A stretch of 64,000 bases of DNA from Orbilia blumenaviensis (Eukaryota > Ascomycota > Orbiliomycetes > Orbiliales > Orbiliaceae), in NCBI GenBank assembly GCA_036872755.1, contig JAVHNS010000017.1, forward strand, positions 62,001 through 126,000, written 5' to 3'. This document shows, piece by piece, positions 11,761 through 22,901 of this stretch (its first letter is position 1; each line of letters starts with the position of its first letter). Made by a program: the position numbers and the translations under genes. Below the pieces are notes generated by a model, which ran no database searches, was not told the origin of the DNA, and was given only the letters and a program-made list of their open reading frames with translations.

Positions 11761-13167
11761 CTACTCATCAACTTCTTCGTAGTAGATCGGAGTCCCATTC
11801 AGATAATGATCATTCCGCAGCCCTCGTCTCCGCGATGGCAAAACAGTCCCAAGCACCCCATCAGATATCTTATACAGCCATCCTCCTGCTACCATAACTC
11901 CACCGATAACATTCGCAAGACGCACAATCAGGTAGATCCATGGGGTGTGTGTATCCGTGATGGTAAGCATGATTGGCTCAATATCAAACTTGAAGAAGAT
12001 ACCGGGGACACTTTGAGGATTCATACTACGTCCTTGCTCGGTGACGCTGTACTGATTCGTCTGGAGAGTCCGACCGTGCGCTTTGTATGTCGTAGGAACT
12101 ACCGACAGGAAATACTGATACCTATAGAACTCTGTGATCCGGGTAGCGGATTGTTAGCAAAAAACCAATCTATGTCAATCGATTCTGGGAGACCCGCTGC
12201 TTACTATCTTCTGTAGTTGCAGCAACACCGTCCAATGGGTTCACCAATTTAGGGTAGAACTCGCCGAACGATAGCTCATTCACAACGTGGCTAAAATTGA
12301 AGGCTAGAAGAAAAGTGGTGCTGAGTTAGCACAATGCTGTGATAAAAATGAGTCCGTCAAGAGCCAATCGGCCTCCTTACTCTCATGATCCACATGCTGG
12401 CCGGGATCCCAGTAACCGTGGCCCTTCGCAGTGATGTGGAAATCGCCCATAACACGGTTCACATCCATTGAACCCCATATCCTACAGCTGTTGCCCTTCG
12501 GTCGCTTAGGAAGGTGAAGCTTGAACTTCTTCTTCTTTCCAGCCTTCCTGATGACCTCGTCTGACCCATCATAAGACGGTCCTCCCGCCTTCGCATCCTT
12601 CTTCAAGTTATGCGGTAATGCGTGGGTATCGGCGGATATGAAGTCGGTGGCGGCCTTGTGCAAGAGGTCTCCAGCTAGAATCCGGTCTCCAGCCGCATCC
12701 TGAACATTGACATGCAAGCTGTCGCACGGCATGGCGACAATGACATCCAAGTTGATTTGCATCAAATGACCCTCTCCGCCCTGAACGCTGAAGTGTTCTT
12801 CCGACTTTCCCTGCAGATAGAGTCCCAGCTCGCCCCAAACCAGCCAGACGCAGATTGACACGAACACCAGGGTTATAATGCCGCCTTTTGATGATCTCGT
12901 TGTGTACGATACTCGAGTTTTCGCTATACAGTTTGGAGCAAATATCGCATTGTGAGTTAGCTTCTCGGTATATCCCTTTCAAGCTATTTACCGTAGGTTC
13001 TACAGCTGACATTGTCTCATAACGGATTTGACCTTGCGACGCGCAAGGTCAAACAGAGAGGGGACAAAATAAGACCAAAATTTTTTTTAAAAGAATAGTT
13101 ACGTACGAAAGGCGTCGAAGGACTTGAGTCCCTCGAACTCCTTCTTCTCATCCATAAAGCCATCCAT
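11761..13167 (-). CDS. erv41: Erv41, ER-Golgi cargo recycling receptor subunit
   Basis: Erv41 with Erv46 forms a COPII/COPI vesicle receptor that returns escaped ER proteins. Minus-strand exons are 13167-13107, 12923-12381, 12303-12205 and 12131-11761 (357 aa; yeast Erv41 is about 350). It starts MDGFMDEKKEFEGLKSFDAF, the family N-terminus, followed by KTRVSYTTRSSKGG and a membrane helix near residues 36-58. The lumenal domain has LDVIVAMPCDSLHVNVQDAAG, GSMDVNRVMGDFHITAKGHG, FNFSHVVNELSFGEFYPKLV and FYRYQYFLSVVPTTY. A second helix near the C-terminus (IYLIVRLANVIGGVMVAGGW) is followed by a short cytosolic tail. Topology and motifs fit Erv41 better than Erv46. Confidence 0.94.
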
Positions 13168-13495
13168 TGCTAGCGGTATTTTGTTGACGATGCCCGGTTT
13201 AGCGGTTTGAGGGGAGGTGGTGGCATTGTCGAGATGTGTGTTCCATCACGAACGCAATGAGGACAGGCTGGTCACCAAAAACCCGCCCGCCAAGCGCCAC
13301 ACAAAATAACACCGTCATCCTAATATATTTGTCACAACCTGGGGGGGAAAAAGAGTCTCTCATAACTTGAAGAAATAGTCTACTTTGATGAGCCTAGAGA
13401 CGTCTGTAGTTCCCCACAGAAGCCATGATTCTTGAATTAACCAATATCATTAAATTGAGCGCATCCTTGTAATTGCTCTTGGGACAATTGCAAAT
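13168..13495. other. Intergenic between erv41 and gpi11
   Basis: A 328-base stretch holds the erv41 upstream region and the gpi11 3' end. I see nothing else in it. Confidence 0.6.
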
Positions 13496-14337
13496 TCAAT
13501 TAAATCTCGCGACCTTGCCAACCAATGCCAGCCCACCAAGGCGGCCAACAGCATAACCAGCGTATATACCTACTACTATCGTTACCGGCCATCTTTGCCA
13601 ATCGCGATCCCTGGAACTTGCTGTTAGAATCCCGTCGGTACCTGTGGTACAACATATAATGAGTTGTTTCTTACCAGTCCAGAGGTATCGGAATAGCACC
13701 GAGCCACGCCCCGAGGCATGCCCCCAGGGCACCCCCATATACCTCGTCCATCGGTAGATTCAACGAAACAATATCCCTCCATTTCGAACCCTGAACATGG
13801 TATGAATACACCAGAGGGAGCCCGGCTAGAACACTCAGATGAGCGGCGCAGAGCACAGTATGCGAAAGATCCGCCGTTATCGGAGCGCCGAGTAAGACTA
13901 TCACGACAAATATGGCCGGAGTCCCGACCAATAAGGCCAGGAAGAGGGAAAGAAATGCAGTCTACAGAAAATAATCATATTACAGTACGATTAGTCGAGG
14001 TGTTCGCTCGTGCGAAAGGTTCGTCGGGTTCGAGGTTTACCAGAACACTGACTCCCACATCTTCGGATTTCCCCTTCGAAGCAGCCTTTGTCTTCTTCTT
14101 ATTGCTGCTGTTGTTGTTGTTGTTATTCCCAGACGCCGTAGCTATCCTGCTGCTACCAAGACATGTAGACGCGTGGATTATTTGGATTCCAATCGTAACC
14201 GGTAGAAGCTGCAGGAGGAGGGTTGGAGGATCGTTGACGAGCGGTGTGAACGTGGCATACAGAGCCCCAAGAAGGATTATTGGATGGATGTGTCGGACAG
14301 TTTCCGCAATGGCACTTCGGTCTACCATGTTGGCCAT
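13496..14337 (-). CDS. gpi11: GPI11 / PIG-F, GPI-anchor ethanolamine-phosphate transfer cofactor
   Basis: PIG-F stabilises the transferases that add phosphoethanolamine to mannoses of the GPI precursor in the ER membrane. Minus-strand exons are 14337-14041, 13961-13675 and 13610-13496 (232 aa). Several hydrophobic helices are present, with family motifs [59 protein letters not shown] and a closing GYAVGRLGGL. Between helices there is a low-complexity basic insert of asparagines and lysines (NNNNNNSSNKKKTKAA). The first donor is taken at 14040 (GTAAAC); the nearer GTAATA would leave a 22-base intron. The start is the first ATG of the frame. Confidence 0.9.
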
Positions 14338-14612
14338 GTCGTATGGCGCTGTAACGGATCGCAATTGACCATAGAGGTTTATCAAAATTAAGAGAGGTGC
14401 AATTGGGAGAACAGCGTTCGCGCGAAGGTGAGGATTTGGACTTGGCTACCTAACCAAAACCCAACAACAACCCCACCACGCCGACAGCCGGGTTTACCAG
14501 CAAGATAATACCTTTCCCTAGACAACAGGAACTTGTAGGAATGCTTTTAAGTACATTTTACTTCTCATGCGAGAAAGTTAAACTAGCTTGGTTCTCGTCT
14601 CCTAGGTTCTAC

Positions 14613-16005
14613 CTACTTTGAGGTAGGAGCTTGATTGTCTGTTTGGTTAATCAGTTTGCGCAGCGCCAGGTCATAGACCACATCCTCAATCTTCTTGACC
14701 TATAGAAAATATTTAATATTAGCGGCTGCAAAAAAAACCAAACAAACCTTACGAGATTGCCATTACCTGATATTTGATACCATCACTTCGCTTTCTGAGA
14801 CTGTCATTTTTAAGGTTGAGGAGTTGAAATCCGGCGTGGAGGTCTTTCACGAACCTGCTGATAAGCATTGGTCGCTGGTAGTCACCTAATGTGACGGAGT
14901 TGACCGCAAGGCGGGCCTATTGAATTCCCATCATTAGAATCACTTTCCACCCTGAATAGTGGTCAATATCAACGATTTGATGGGCTACGATACCAATTCT
15001 TCGATCATAGTGATCAGGGAGTGGAGATACTCCTCAAGGGTTAGGTGAAAGACATCAGTATCCTTCACATTCACTCGAACTACCCATAAAGTTAATATTT
15101 GAAGTAAAATATGGGTGATAGCGGTATATGCATACCTCCAAGTTTCTCTCCAACCTCTGTAATGGTCATTAACTGGCCCTCTTTCCGTTCTTCACCCTCG
15201 GGTGTAAATGCTCCAAGCCATCCGGCTAGTACTATCCCGTATGCCTGTTTTTTTTTTTTTAGAAATATAAAACATTAGCAAATGGAAACGCCAGAATCTC
15301 TAAAATAGCGAGAGCTATGTCGGCCAAGATCCGAAACTCACTGCAGCCTGTATCTCCCTTGTCCAAATCCCGTTATATCTGGGAGCATCGTTGAACAAAT
15401 TAGTATGGAAACCTCGAACCTCCCCCACCTAGAAACGGGTAAAACAAACTTGTAATAAGGATACTTCGAAGCAACCCCATCGAGCTCCTTTAGTGTTACC
15501 CGTTGTTGGTCGAAGAAAGGTTGTGCACTAGCAAGCAGCGATGCCACTTTTTTCAAAGAGTAAGTTACGGAGGGGGTTCTAAAACCAAGTGGGATATCAA
15601 TCTATAAGCTTACATGAGGACGCAGGGACTGCATGAACCCTTGATAGTACAGATTGGATTGAGCGATCTATTTAGGTTAAGATGCATGGTCAGCGTACTG
15701 CCGCCAATTTCGAAGTTAGACCGTGTCCATATTCTACTCACCATGCCTATCCAGTGTTTTCAGAAGTCCACGTATCTCCTGCCGACCCGAGAAATATGAT
15801 TAGTTCAATCTCGTATTAAGTTATCCATTTTGCCAATTATTTCTTTGTATTTTCTTTTTCTTTTTTTTTTTAGAAAAGAAAAAAAAAAGGAGTGGAGGAA
15901 AACTACCTCTCGAACTTTGATGTCCTCGTCAATGTCGCTCTGGACTTGTTTGAAAATTTCGGGATCGATCATGCCATCCACGGCCCGCTCATTTAACTCC
16001 GCCAT
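14613..16005 (-). CDS. Translin, single-stranded nucleic-acid binding protein
   Basis: Translin partners with TRAX in the C3PO ribonuclease, which in fungi has been linked to tRNA 5'-leader removal. Nine minus-strand exons (16005-15907, 15778-15742, 15667-15614, 15546-15450, 15378-15342, 15244-15136, 15079-14994, 14916-14767, 14699-14613) give 251 aa. Recognisable stretches are DPEIFKQVQSDIDEDIKVRE, SIQSVLSRVHAVP, YPYYKYNGIWTREIQAA, YGIVLAGWLGAF, DVFHLTLEEYLHSL, RLAVNSVTLGDYQRP, FVKDLHAGFQLLNLKNDSLR and KKIEDVVYDLALRKLI. The acceptor of exon 4 (GAAAAAAG) is weak, but only it keeps frame. No TRAX gene is present in the window. Confidence 0.92.
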
Positions 16006-16676
16006 GCTGACAATATTTATTTGATAACTAGGTTTTTATCTACGCGAGAAACACGTGGGATTGCGAGGAAGGGGGTTGGCTAAAAGATGGATCGTGATAT
16101 TGTGGGGAGTCAAGCTTAGTTGTATTGACCTACAATTGCAAACGAAGAAGGTTGAGAGAGAGTGGTGGCCATAGAAATGATACTCAACACACAAGGGCAC
16201 AAACTCCAACAATCTCTAGGGAGTGGCAGAGCAAAAACGCATGGCATATAGAACCTTCCCGGATGTTATTTCCACGAGCCAATAAAACAGCGTAGAGGTA
16301 CTAAACTGGATGTTACCTTTTTTCTTTTTTTTTTTTAATTTTTATTTATTTTATTTGTTAATATATATGTATTCTGTCCATATTTCATCAGAACCCGACT
16401 TAGCAAGAACCGAACTGGCAATTCGAGCTGCATCGCCATAATTCTGATGTAAATATCTGGAGGTGTGTGTACTAGATATTAAGAATAATGGCAGGAGTCT
16501 TGCTTTAACGAACGCTATCAATGGTCCCAGAACGCCATAGCCAACCATTTCGAAGTAGAGAAAAAAAAAAAATGACGGATGAAAGAAACCCCTCTCTCCA
16601 TTATTGCAGAACCCAATGCAAAGAACCTGATGCAACAACTTTTTTGTCTTTTTTCTTTTCGTTTCGTGTCTCTATT
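16006..16676. other. Intergenic between translin and the Pgc1-like gene
   Basis: 671 bases hold the translin upstream region and the 3' end of the Pgc1-like gene. There are T-rich runs near 16315-16370. No gene is supported. Confidence 0.6.
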
Positions 16677-18212
16677 CTATGCACTGACCCGAAATCGAGG
16701 CTTGAAGATTGCAGAATATAGCGGCAGAATTAATGCCGGCCACCAAACGAAACATACAACGGTAATGAACCATCGAACGAAGCCTTCTATATCCTCAGTT
16801 ACACTGTGTGGAATGCTGTATCAGGTTAGATATTTGTACTAAGCAGAACATGAACAGATTGCTCAACTTACTTCATTAGTTTCTGGGTTTCATCCGTCAC
16901 GATACCGTCGACACCTAAAGATATCGCCCATCTATTCAGAGCGTAAATATGTATATTAGTACCGAACCGTATATATCGCTAAGCAAAATATGAGGTTTGT
17001 GGGTGCCTACTTCATTAGGGTGGTATCGTTGAGAGTCCAGACATAGACTTCCCTGCCTCTTGATTGAGCTTTCCTGATGAAATCGCTTCCGAAAGGACCA
17101 ACTACGCTCGGGAATAGTAAATTGAAATTCGCATCGGGAACATCCAGGAACTCGGCCGCTAGAGCGAGCGAATAGCCAATGAACTTGATTCAATATAATT
17201 AGTTATATATTATTGCATAATATTGCATGAAGTATGGGGCTTACTGTTATCGGAAAACCGGGGAGATATTTTTGGCAGAGCTGTAAACATGTATACCGTT
17301 AGCATTTATATGCATAAAATACTATCCTAGGGAGTTACTGACAGGTACGAATTGGATATTCCAGCAACCCAATTGTATTCGACCACGCCAATAGTCAGCA
17401 CTGCCGTTCACAGTTGATATAGCTTCTGCTATGGCCAGGATCACATCTTCGGCTATGTTATCAGTCTTTGACAGATCTTGTTAGCTTTATTGTTTATTTT
17501 TACTTTTTTTTTTTTTTTTTACCGCAGATAGATTAAAGGACCCACCTTGATATCCAGCATTAACCATATATGGTTGTTTTCTGGCAGGGCAAGGAATTGC
17601 ACGAGCTCAGATAACCGCGGCATGGGAACCTGAGGCTCTTTAATTGTCCGAAGTGTCTTGAGGAATTCCCAATCGTAGTCGATAACATTTCCCTGAATCC
17701 CATAGCATCTTTTCAAGCTAGCATCCTAATATGAACAAAAACCAAATTTGAATCGCATTAGATACTTATACCACGTATGTTTGTTGATAGTTTTTTTGGA
17801 AAGGCATAGTAGTAATCCTACAAAGAGAACCTACATGTGAGAGAACTGCGACACCATCTTTGGATAAATGAATATCTGTTTCTAATGCATCCGCGCCCGC
17901 TTTTATAGCGCCCTTGAAAGCCATCATTGTGTTTTCCGGCCAGTGGAACCTCGAACCTCGGTGGGCAATACATTGCACATTGGAAAGGGCAGAATCGCCA
18001 GGTACTAACGGGCTCTGTATTGAATCAAGGGCAGCTGATAAAGTATCAAACAACGTCGGGTCGGACGAAAATCCAGTCAGTAAAAAAGGGAAGAAAAAAA
18101 AAGGAAGGAAAAAAGGAAGAGAAAATCAACGGCGCCAGAAGCGATCGGAGGGGCAGGAGGAGGTGTAGGTACCAAGCATGTCGCTTTCATTCATGACCTT
18201 TTCATAGGTCAT
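16677..18212 (-). CDS. pgc1: Pgc1-like phosphatidylglycerol phospholipase C (GDPD family)
   Basis: Family members with this layout cleave phosphatidylglycerol to diacylglycerol in mitochondrial or lipid-droplet membranes. Eight minus-strand exons (18212-18173, 18034-17835, 17725-17546, 17465-17343, 17280-17245, 17183-17011, 16931-16872, 16815-16677) give 316 aa. The catalytic GDPD core starts QCIAHRGSRFHWPENT (His38, Glu47, Asn48), then ALETDIHLSKDG (Glu65, Asp67) and LSHD (His80). Later come LMLDIK, VYVWTLND and GVDGIVTDE. The C-terminal helix at about residues 285-304 (FITVVCFVWWPALILPLY) is the tail anchor typical of Pgc1. The first exon and its join are the least certain part because the N-terminus is not conserved. 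Confidence 0.88.
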
Positions 18213-19305
18213 TTTGAGGTACCTCGCTCGCCCCGCGGCTGTTGGAATGTCGAACTTGGTTATTAGGGCTGACTACGATGAAGCTTGGAGGTAGAGCTAG
18301 TCCGAAGGCTGGATCCACGGCTTTCCGCGGAAAGTTACGATTAAATGCAGCGGGTCGTTTATCGGATGTCTCGAAATACAGGATTTCGCAGAGTCGGAAT
18401 TTGTGTTGCAATGCAATGAAGCAGGTGAAATCCGCCTTTGTATCAAGCTTCTTTAGCGATCTAGAGACATGCACGAGGGGAGCAAATGTTTGCGGAAACA
18501 AAAGAAGAAGAAGAACGGACGTATGAAAAGGAAGGCCAAACAGATCGAACGGAATGAGGAGAGGAAGGAAAAGAATCTTGGGATCAAGATGGAAAGAAAC
18601 AAGAAAGTGGATGGGGGAGCTGGCTGGCTGGCGGGCTGGCTTGCTAGCTGCGACGGCGGCAGTGGGCGGACAAGGATAAGGCCCACGGACGAGGGCGAGG
18701 GAGAGCTGATACCCTGAACGTTTCGAGGCATTTGGAAGATGAATGCCAAATATGTCGCAGAGCTAGCCAAAATATGCGTATTCCAAACCCGATCTGGAAC
18801 AATGCAGCCCGCAGCCCGCCTGATTTGGAATACCCATGTTTCCAAATTCGAACCCCCTGCCTGCTTGGCAGCTGAACCAGATCAGATCGCGATCGAAAAA
18901 CAATATCAAGCTTCTGCCACGCGCCACGATGTACGGTGCCGTGCGTCATCTGGAAATGGAATAAACAATAAAATATTGTCGCGTAGTTAGTTGTAGTGTG
19001 TATTATACATGCCTCATGTCCCTCAAGCAGCGAAATCTTCCCATAACTCCGGCAAACTCCAAAAAAATAGTTTGCAAGAATAAAACGAATAAAGGTACGA
19101 AGCAAAGAGGGAAGCTACCACTACAAAAATGTACACATGCAGGCATAAATAAAGAATAGGCATGAAAAAAAAAAAAAAGACAAGAGAATCCGAACGCCCC
19201 GCCGCGGAAATGACACATAATCAAAGTGTACAACGAAAAGAAAAGAAAAAATAGGAAATTATCCAGCGCAGGGAAAAAATGGATCGTATTGATAAATAAA
19301 TCCAT
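18213..19305. other. Intergenic, promoter of Pgc1-like gene and 3' region of mbp1
   Basis: 1.1 kb without a supported gene. The 153-codon open frame on the minus strand at 18644-19105 has no recognisable domain and no conserved start, so it is treated as chance. The section near 18990-19305 is A-rich and probably mbp1 3' untranslated region. Confidence 0.6.
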
Positions 19306-21635
19306 CTAAGACTCTGTCATATTCGACGGAGTATCCTCGGTCTGGAGATTTCGCAAAATATCAGGGATCAACCCATCAACTTCATCCATCGGGACCTTCA
19401 AAGCGAGCGAAATCAGTTTTCTGTAATCATTCATCCGACTCCCGATCCCGGCCAAAGCATATAATTCAATGATCTTTTCAACCAACTGGTTTCGACCATA
19501 CTGTGCTTTGACCAATTGCTTTGCATTTTCGAATTGCTCCCTTTGTTCTTTCTCCAAACCGGCGGCAGAGGTTGGCTTTGTCTTAGGAGCGGTTTTTCCC
19601 TCTTCGCCTTGGATCAATCCGGCCAACTCAAAATATTGGTTACGCTCAATTGAATTTCGCAGGGTCTCAGATTGCAAGGCAAATGTTTCCCGGGAACGTT
19701 TAAGATCCGCTTCAAATTGTGATTCAGATCCGACGGTTGCAAGCAAGGAATCATATTGGGCTCGCGTTGCCTCGAGATCAGCATTGACAGAAGCCAGTAG
19801 TTCTCGGGCTTGGAGCAGATCCTCTTCCTTTTCACGAAGTTCCATATCATATGCAGAAGCAAGATCTTCGAGCTTTTCAGCCATGAGTGGGATGAACTTC
19901 TGAGTAGCTTGCATCGCAGCTTCAGATACGTGAGGCTGTGGAACATTGGCCGAATGATTCAATGCGTACTTGACAGCAGCAACCGTAGCGTTCCCATGAG
20001 AAGAACCCGGGTTAAGTCGAAATGAACTTTGTAGTTGAGTCGAATTCCCATATCCATCGTACCCCTGAGTGGGAGACGAGCTGGCTGGCTGGCGATTCTG
20101 CTGAGCCATACTTCGTCGATCCCTTTCGTACATGACAATGTACTCGTCTGCTGTATGCCCTTCCATGTTTGGGATGTCGGGGCTCCCATGGTAAGCCAAC
20201 ATCATTTGTACGAGCTTTCTAGCACTATTCTTCGCAGCGATCGTAAGAGCTGTATTCCCCTCCCTATCCTTTCTATCCAACAAAAACCCGATTTCTCTTT
20301 GGGGCTCTGTCTCTGAGAGTTTAAGGAGAATAACATTGCAATAGTACTTGGCTGCTAGTAGCTTGTTGCGGGAGCAAGTAGTGGCGGCGATGTGGTGGAA
20401 AACGGTCGAAGAGAAGGTGTCGACACATCCAATCGTGCTGCGGAGGATCGTGACAAGTCGGGGGAAGGCCTTGCGGTCGTAATTGTTGGTGAACAAGACT
20501 GCTCTCATCAATGGGGTCTCCCCACGGTTGTTCGTCATATTGAAATCGGCTCCGGCCTTCAACAAAAGCTCAACGACAGCCAAATCGCCCATCGCGGCTG
20601 CCCAATGGAAGGCGGTGTGACCCTCATCGTCGATAATTTCGTTGACTTCGAAGTCCATTGGGGGGTTCTCGAGGAAGGGTGGAATGCCATTTTCGTTCGT
20701 CATGAAGTAATCGAGAAGCTCATCACTATAAGCGACTCTTCTACGGCGAGTGATTTCCAAAGGACTTTCCATCATTGGCCCTCTCTTGCGTTTCCTGCTT
20801 CCATCCATCGGAAATTGGCCCATTCCATCTTCTCCACCAGAGATGATTCCATGTTCAAGAGGGTCGATGATCGAGGACTCTAGGCCTTCGATCTCACTAA
20901 GATCGGCGTCGGCGGGTTCCTCGGCGGGTGCAATGTGAACTGGGCGGGCGGGTTCGATAGGTAGGACGGTGACGAGCTTTGGCGGTTCTAATAGTCAAAC
21001 AATCAGTATCAAGGCCTACCTGAGGAACAACTGTTTCCCCACAATTCAACGGGGGACCATGACTCACTGGCTGCCTTCTTCTGGTTCCCGGCTGCCTTTG
21101 GTCCAGCACCTCTCGGAGCCCTAGGTTTGGCAGAAGCTGCTGTGACATGTTTCGGAGCGAGAGGGGGGCTTTCCGTAGTTGGTCGAAAGTTCACGATAGG
21201 ATCAAGGAGGTCCTCGACTTTGTACTGAATGGCGATCTCACGACCACGCTCGAGAGGGACCCAGGTTCCTATACGACATCACCATGTTAGCTTTGGAATG
21301 AACACACCCCCCCCCCCCCCCCCCCCCCTCAGCAGCCATTGCGAGCAGATCATACCTTGATATTTGCCATATCCTCCCTGGACCTTCTCATGTACGCCTC
21401 TTTGAACTTCTCGTTCTAATATTCTAGTTCTTTGCGGTTTGTCGAACCCGGCAACTTTCAAGATCTGAGTAGCGTTCAGCCATCCATCAGAGCGCCTGCG
21501 CATGCAGGCAATGCTCTTGCATAAGAACTCATATACAGGGACCTGTCGTCTCATTGTCAGCTAAAGGAACACCTCGAAATGATTCCCAGCACTTACACCA
21601 CTATAGGTCGCCTTGTAGATGATTGGATCCGGCAT
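19306..21635 (-). CDS. mbp1: Mbp1-type APSES cell-cycle transcription factor
   Basis: Mbp1 binds MCB elements and drives G1/S genes as part of the MBF complex. Minus-strand exons are 21635-21597, 21542-21356, 21268-21068 and 20987-19306 (702 aa). The N-terminal KilA-N/APSES DNA-binding domain spans about residues 5-100: [58 protein letters not shown] disordered basic linker follows. The ankyrin region begins [20 protein letters not shown] and includes [17 protein letters not shown] and [12 protein letters not shown] coiled coil lies near residues 490-570, and the C-terminal Swi6-binding region ends the protein. The first long intron holds a 22-base C run. The gene is divergent from NDUFB7, with 395 bases between starts. 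Confidence 0.95.
21307..21328. repeat. C22 homopolymer in mbp1 intron 2
   Basis: Twenty-two consecutive C on the plus strand, so a G22 tract in the mbp1 pre-mRNA, inside the intron at 21269-21355. It is prone to slippage and sequencing error, and such a G tract could fold into a quadruplex. Confidence 0.9.
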
Positions 21636-22030
21636 GGTGGATGGGGGGACGCTCGGTGGAAGTACCGGGGGATCGAGACGGAGGGAGAGCTTTTGATGTT
21701 ACCAGGATGATGAATGGGAACAGCAATTTCTCGGGGGTGTTTGAAGGAGTGGCAGGGGAAGGAGGGTGAGGTTGAGGAGGTTGAGAAGGTTGAGGAGGAG
21801 GACGTGTGTGATGCGTGTGCATGTGGGCGCGTGTGGAGCGATGAGATCCAAAGCGAACCGTTTGATTTTTTCTTGGCAATTTCGCAACTCGGACAAACAC
21901 TTTTTGCCGCAACGAATGATAACCCGCCGAAAGCCAAGCACCACTGGCCTGCAATACATCCTTTCCGAACCCGTCTATACCGCCGCCGTCAACGACACTG
22001 ACATCGACGACGAAGAACCTACCAGCCACA

Positions 22031-22466
22031 ATGTCTCCTCCACAAGAAGTCCCGGGTATTTGTCATATACAATGCACCCCTCAGCCATATATTTTCACTA
22101 TGCTAACGTGGAGCTTCCTTAGTGGTAACCGCCGAACAAATGTCCGAGGCCCGACTGCCACTAGCATACCGAGACCGATGTGCAAGCCTTTTGATACCCC
22201 TTAACCGGTGCCGCTTCGAAACAATGTACCTACCGTGGAAGTGCGAGGTTCGTAGACCAGCTCCGTTTCTCCTCGCCAAAAGCACGCCCTTCTACTATTA
22301 CTACGAAGTTCCAGTGTCGGACTAACAAAATCTCCCGATATACACATTTATCACTCTATAGAACGAACGTCACTCTTATGAAAGATGCCAATACGACGAA
22401 TTCATGAAGCGAGTTAAGAAGATGGATGAGCTGAAAGCTGCAAACCCTGGCATGAGATCCAATTGA
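22031..22466 (+). CDS. NADH dehydrogenase complex I subunit B18 (NDUFB7)
   Basis: This is an accessory subunit on the intermembrane-space face of the complex I membrane arm. Exons 22031-22055, 22123-22247 and 22362-22466 give 84 aa. It carries the double CX9C helical hairpin: Cys28 to Cys38 (CASLLIPLNRC) and Cys49 to Cys59 (CENERHSYERC), which is oxidised by the Mia40 import route. The ending KRVKKMDELKAANPG is typical of the fungal form. It shares a short divergent promoter region with mbp1. Confidence 0.94.
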
Positions 22467-22901
22467 GGGCACACCCGAAAGTTCAATTAGAAGGGAAGCG
22501 TTGGGATACGAAATAGGTACGCTGTTTTCAAGCGTTTGTACATACACCTATATAGCAGAAGCTTCGCTATGGATTTGGTTTAAAGTTAGACCAGCTTAGG
22601 GGGGGTGTGGTCTCCCGGGTTTTTTTCGATGTCAGGTTCAGCCCACGGCCTCAATGGTCAAGTTTATACACGTACATACATTACACTTAAAACGCTATGG
22701 GAAGCTTCCCCGTTAATAGGTTGCGGCGGCAAAAGATACCTCAAAATATTCTACTTCGCTATGACTATAGTAAGGAATTGCTCTTTTTTCTTTTCTTTTC
22801 TTTTTTAAGGAAAAAAACGTGGCAGAAGTTGCTTCTATCTTAATACGATTTCTATCTAAGGCTATCTCCGTACTATTTAACGGGGGCTGGGCAAAAACCC
22901 T
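22467..22901. other. Convergent 3' regions of NDUFB7 and gsh1
   Basis: 435 bases between two stop codons, containing a T-rich stretch near 22782-22806. No gene is supported. Confidence 0.65.

Noticed and set aside
13962..13983. 22-base intron in gpi11 with GTAATA donor
   Set aside because: Too short to be spliced. A donor at 14040 gives a normal intron with a CTAAT branch site and keeps the frame.
14338..14385. Upstream extension of gpi11
   Set aside because: The extension begins with TTG; the first real ATG in frame is at 14337.
18644..19105. 153-codon minus-strand frame downstream of mbp1
   Set aside because: No recognisable domain and mixed composition overlapping the Pgc1-like promoter; best explained by chance.
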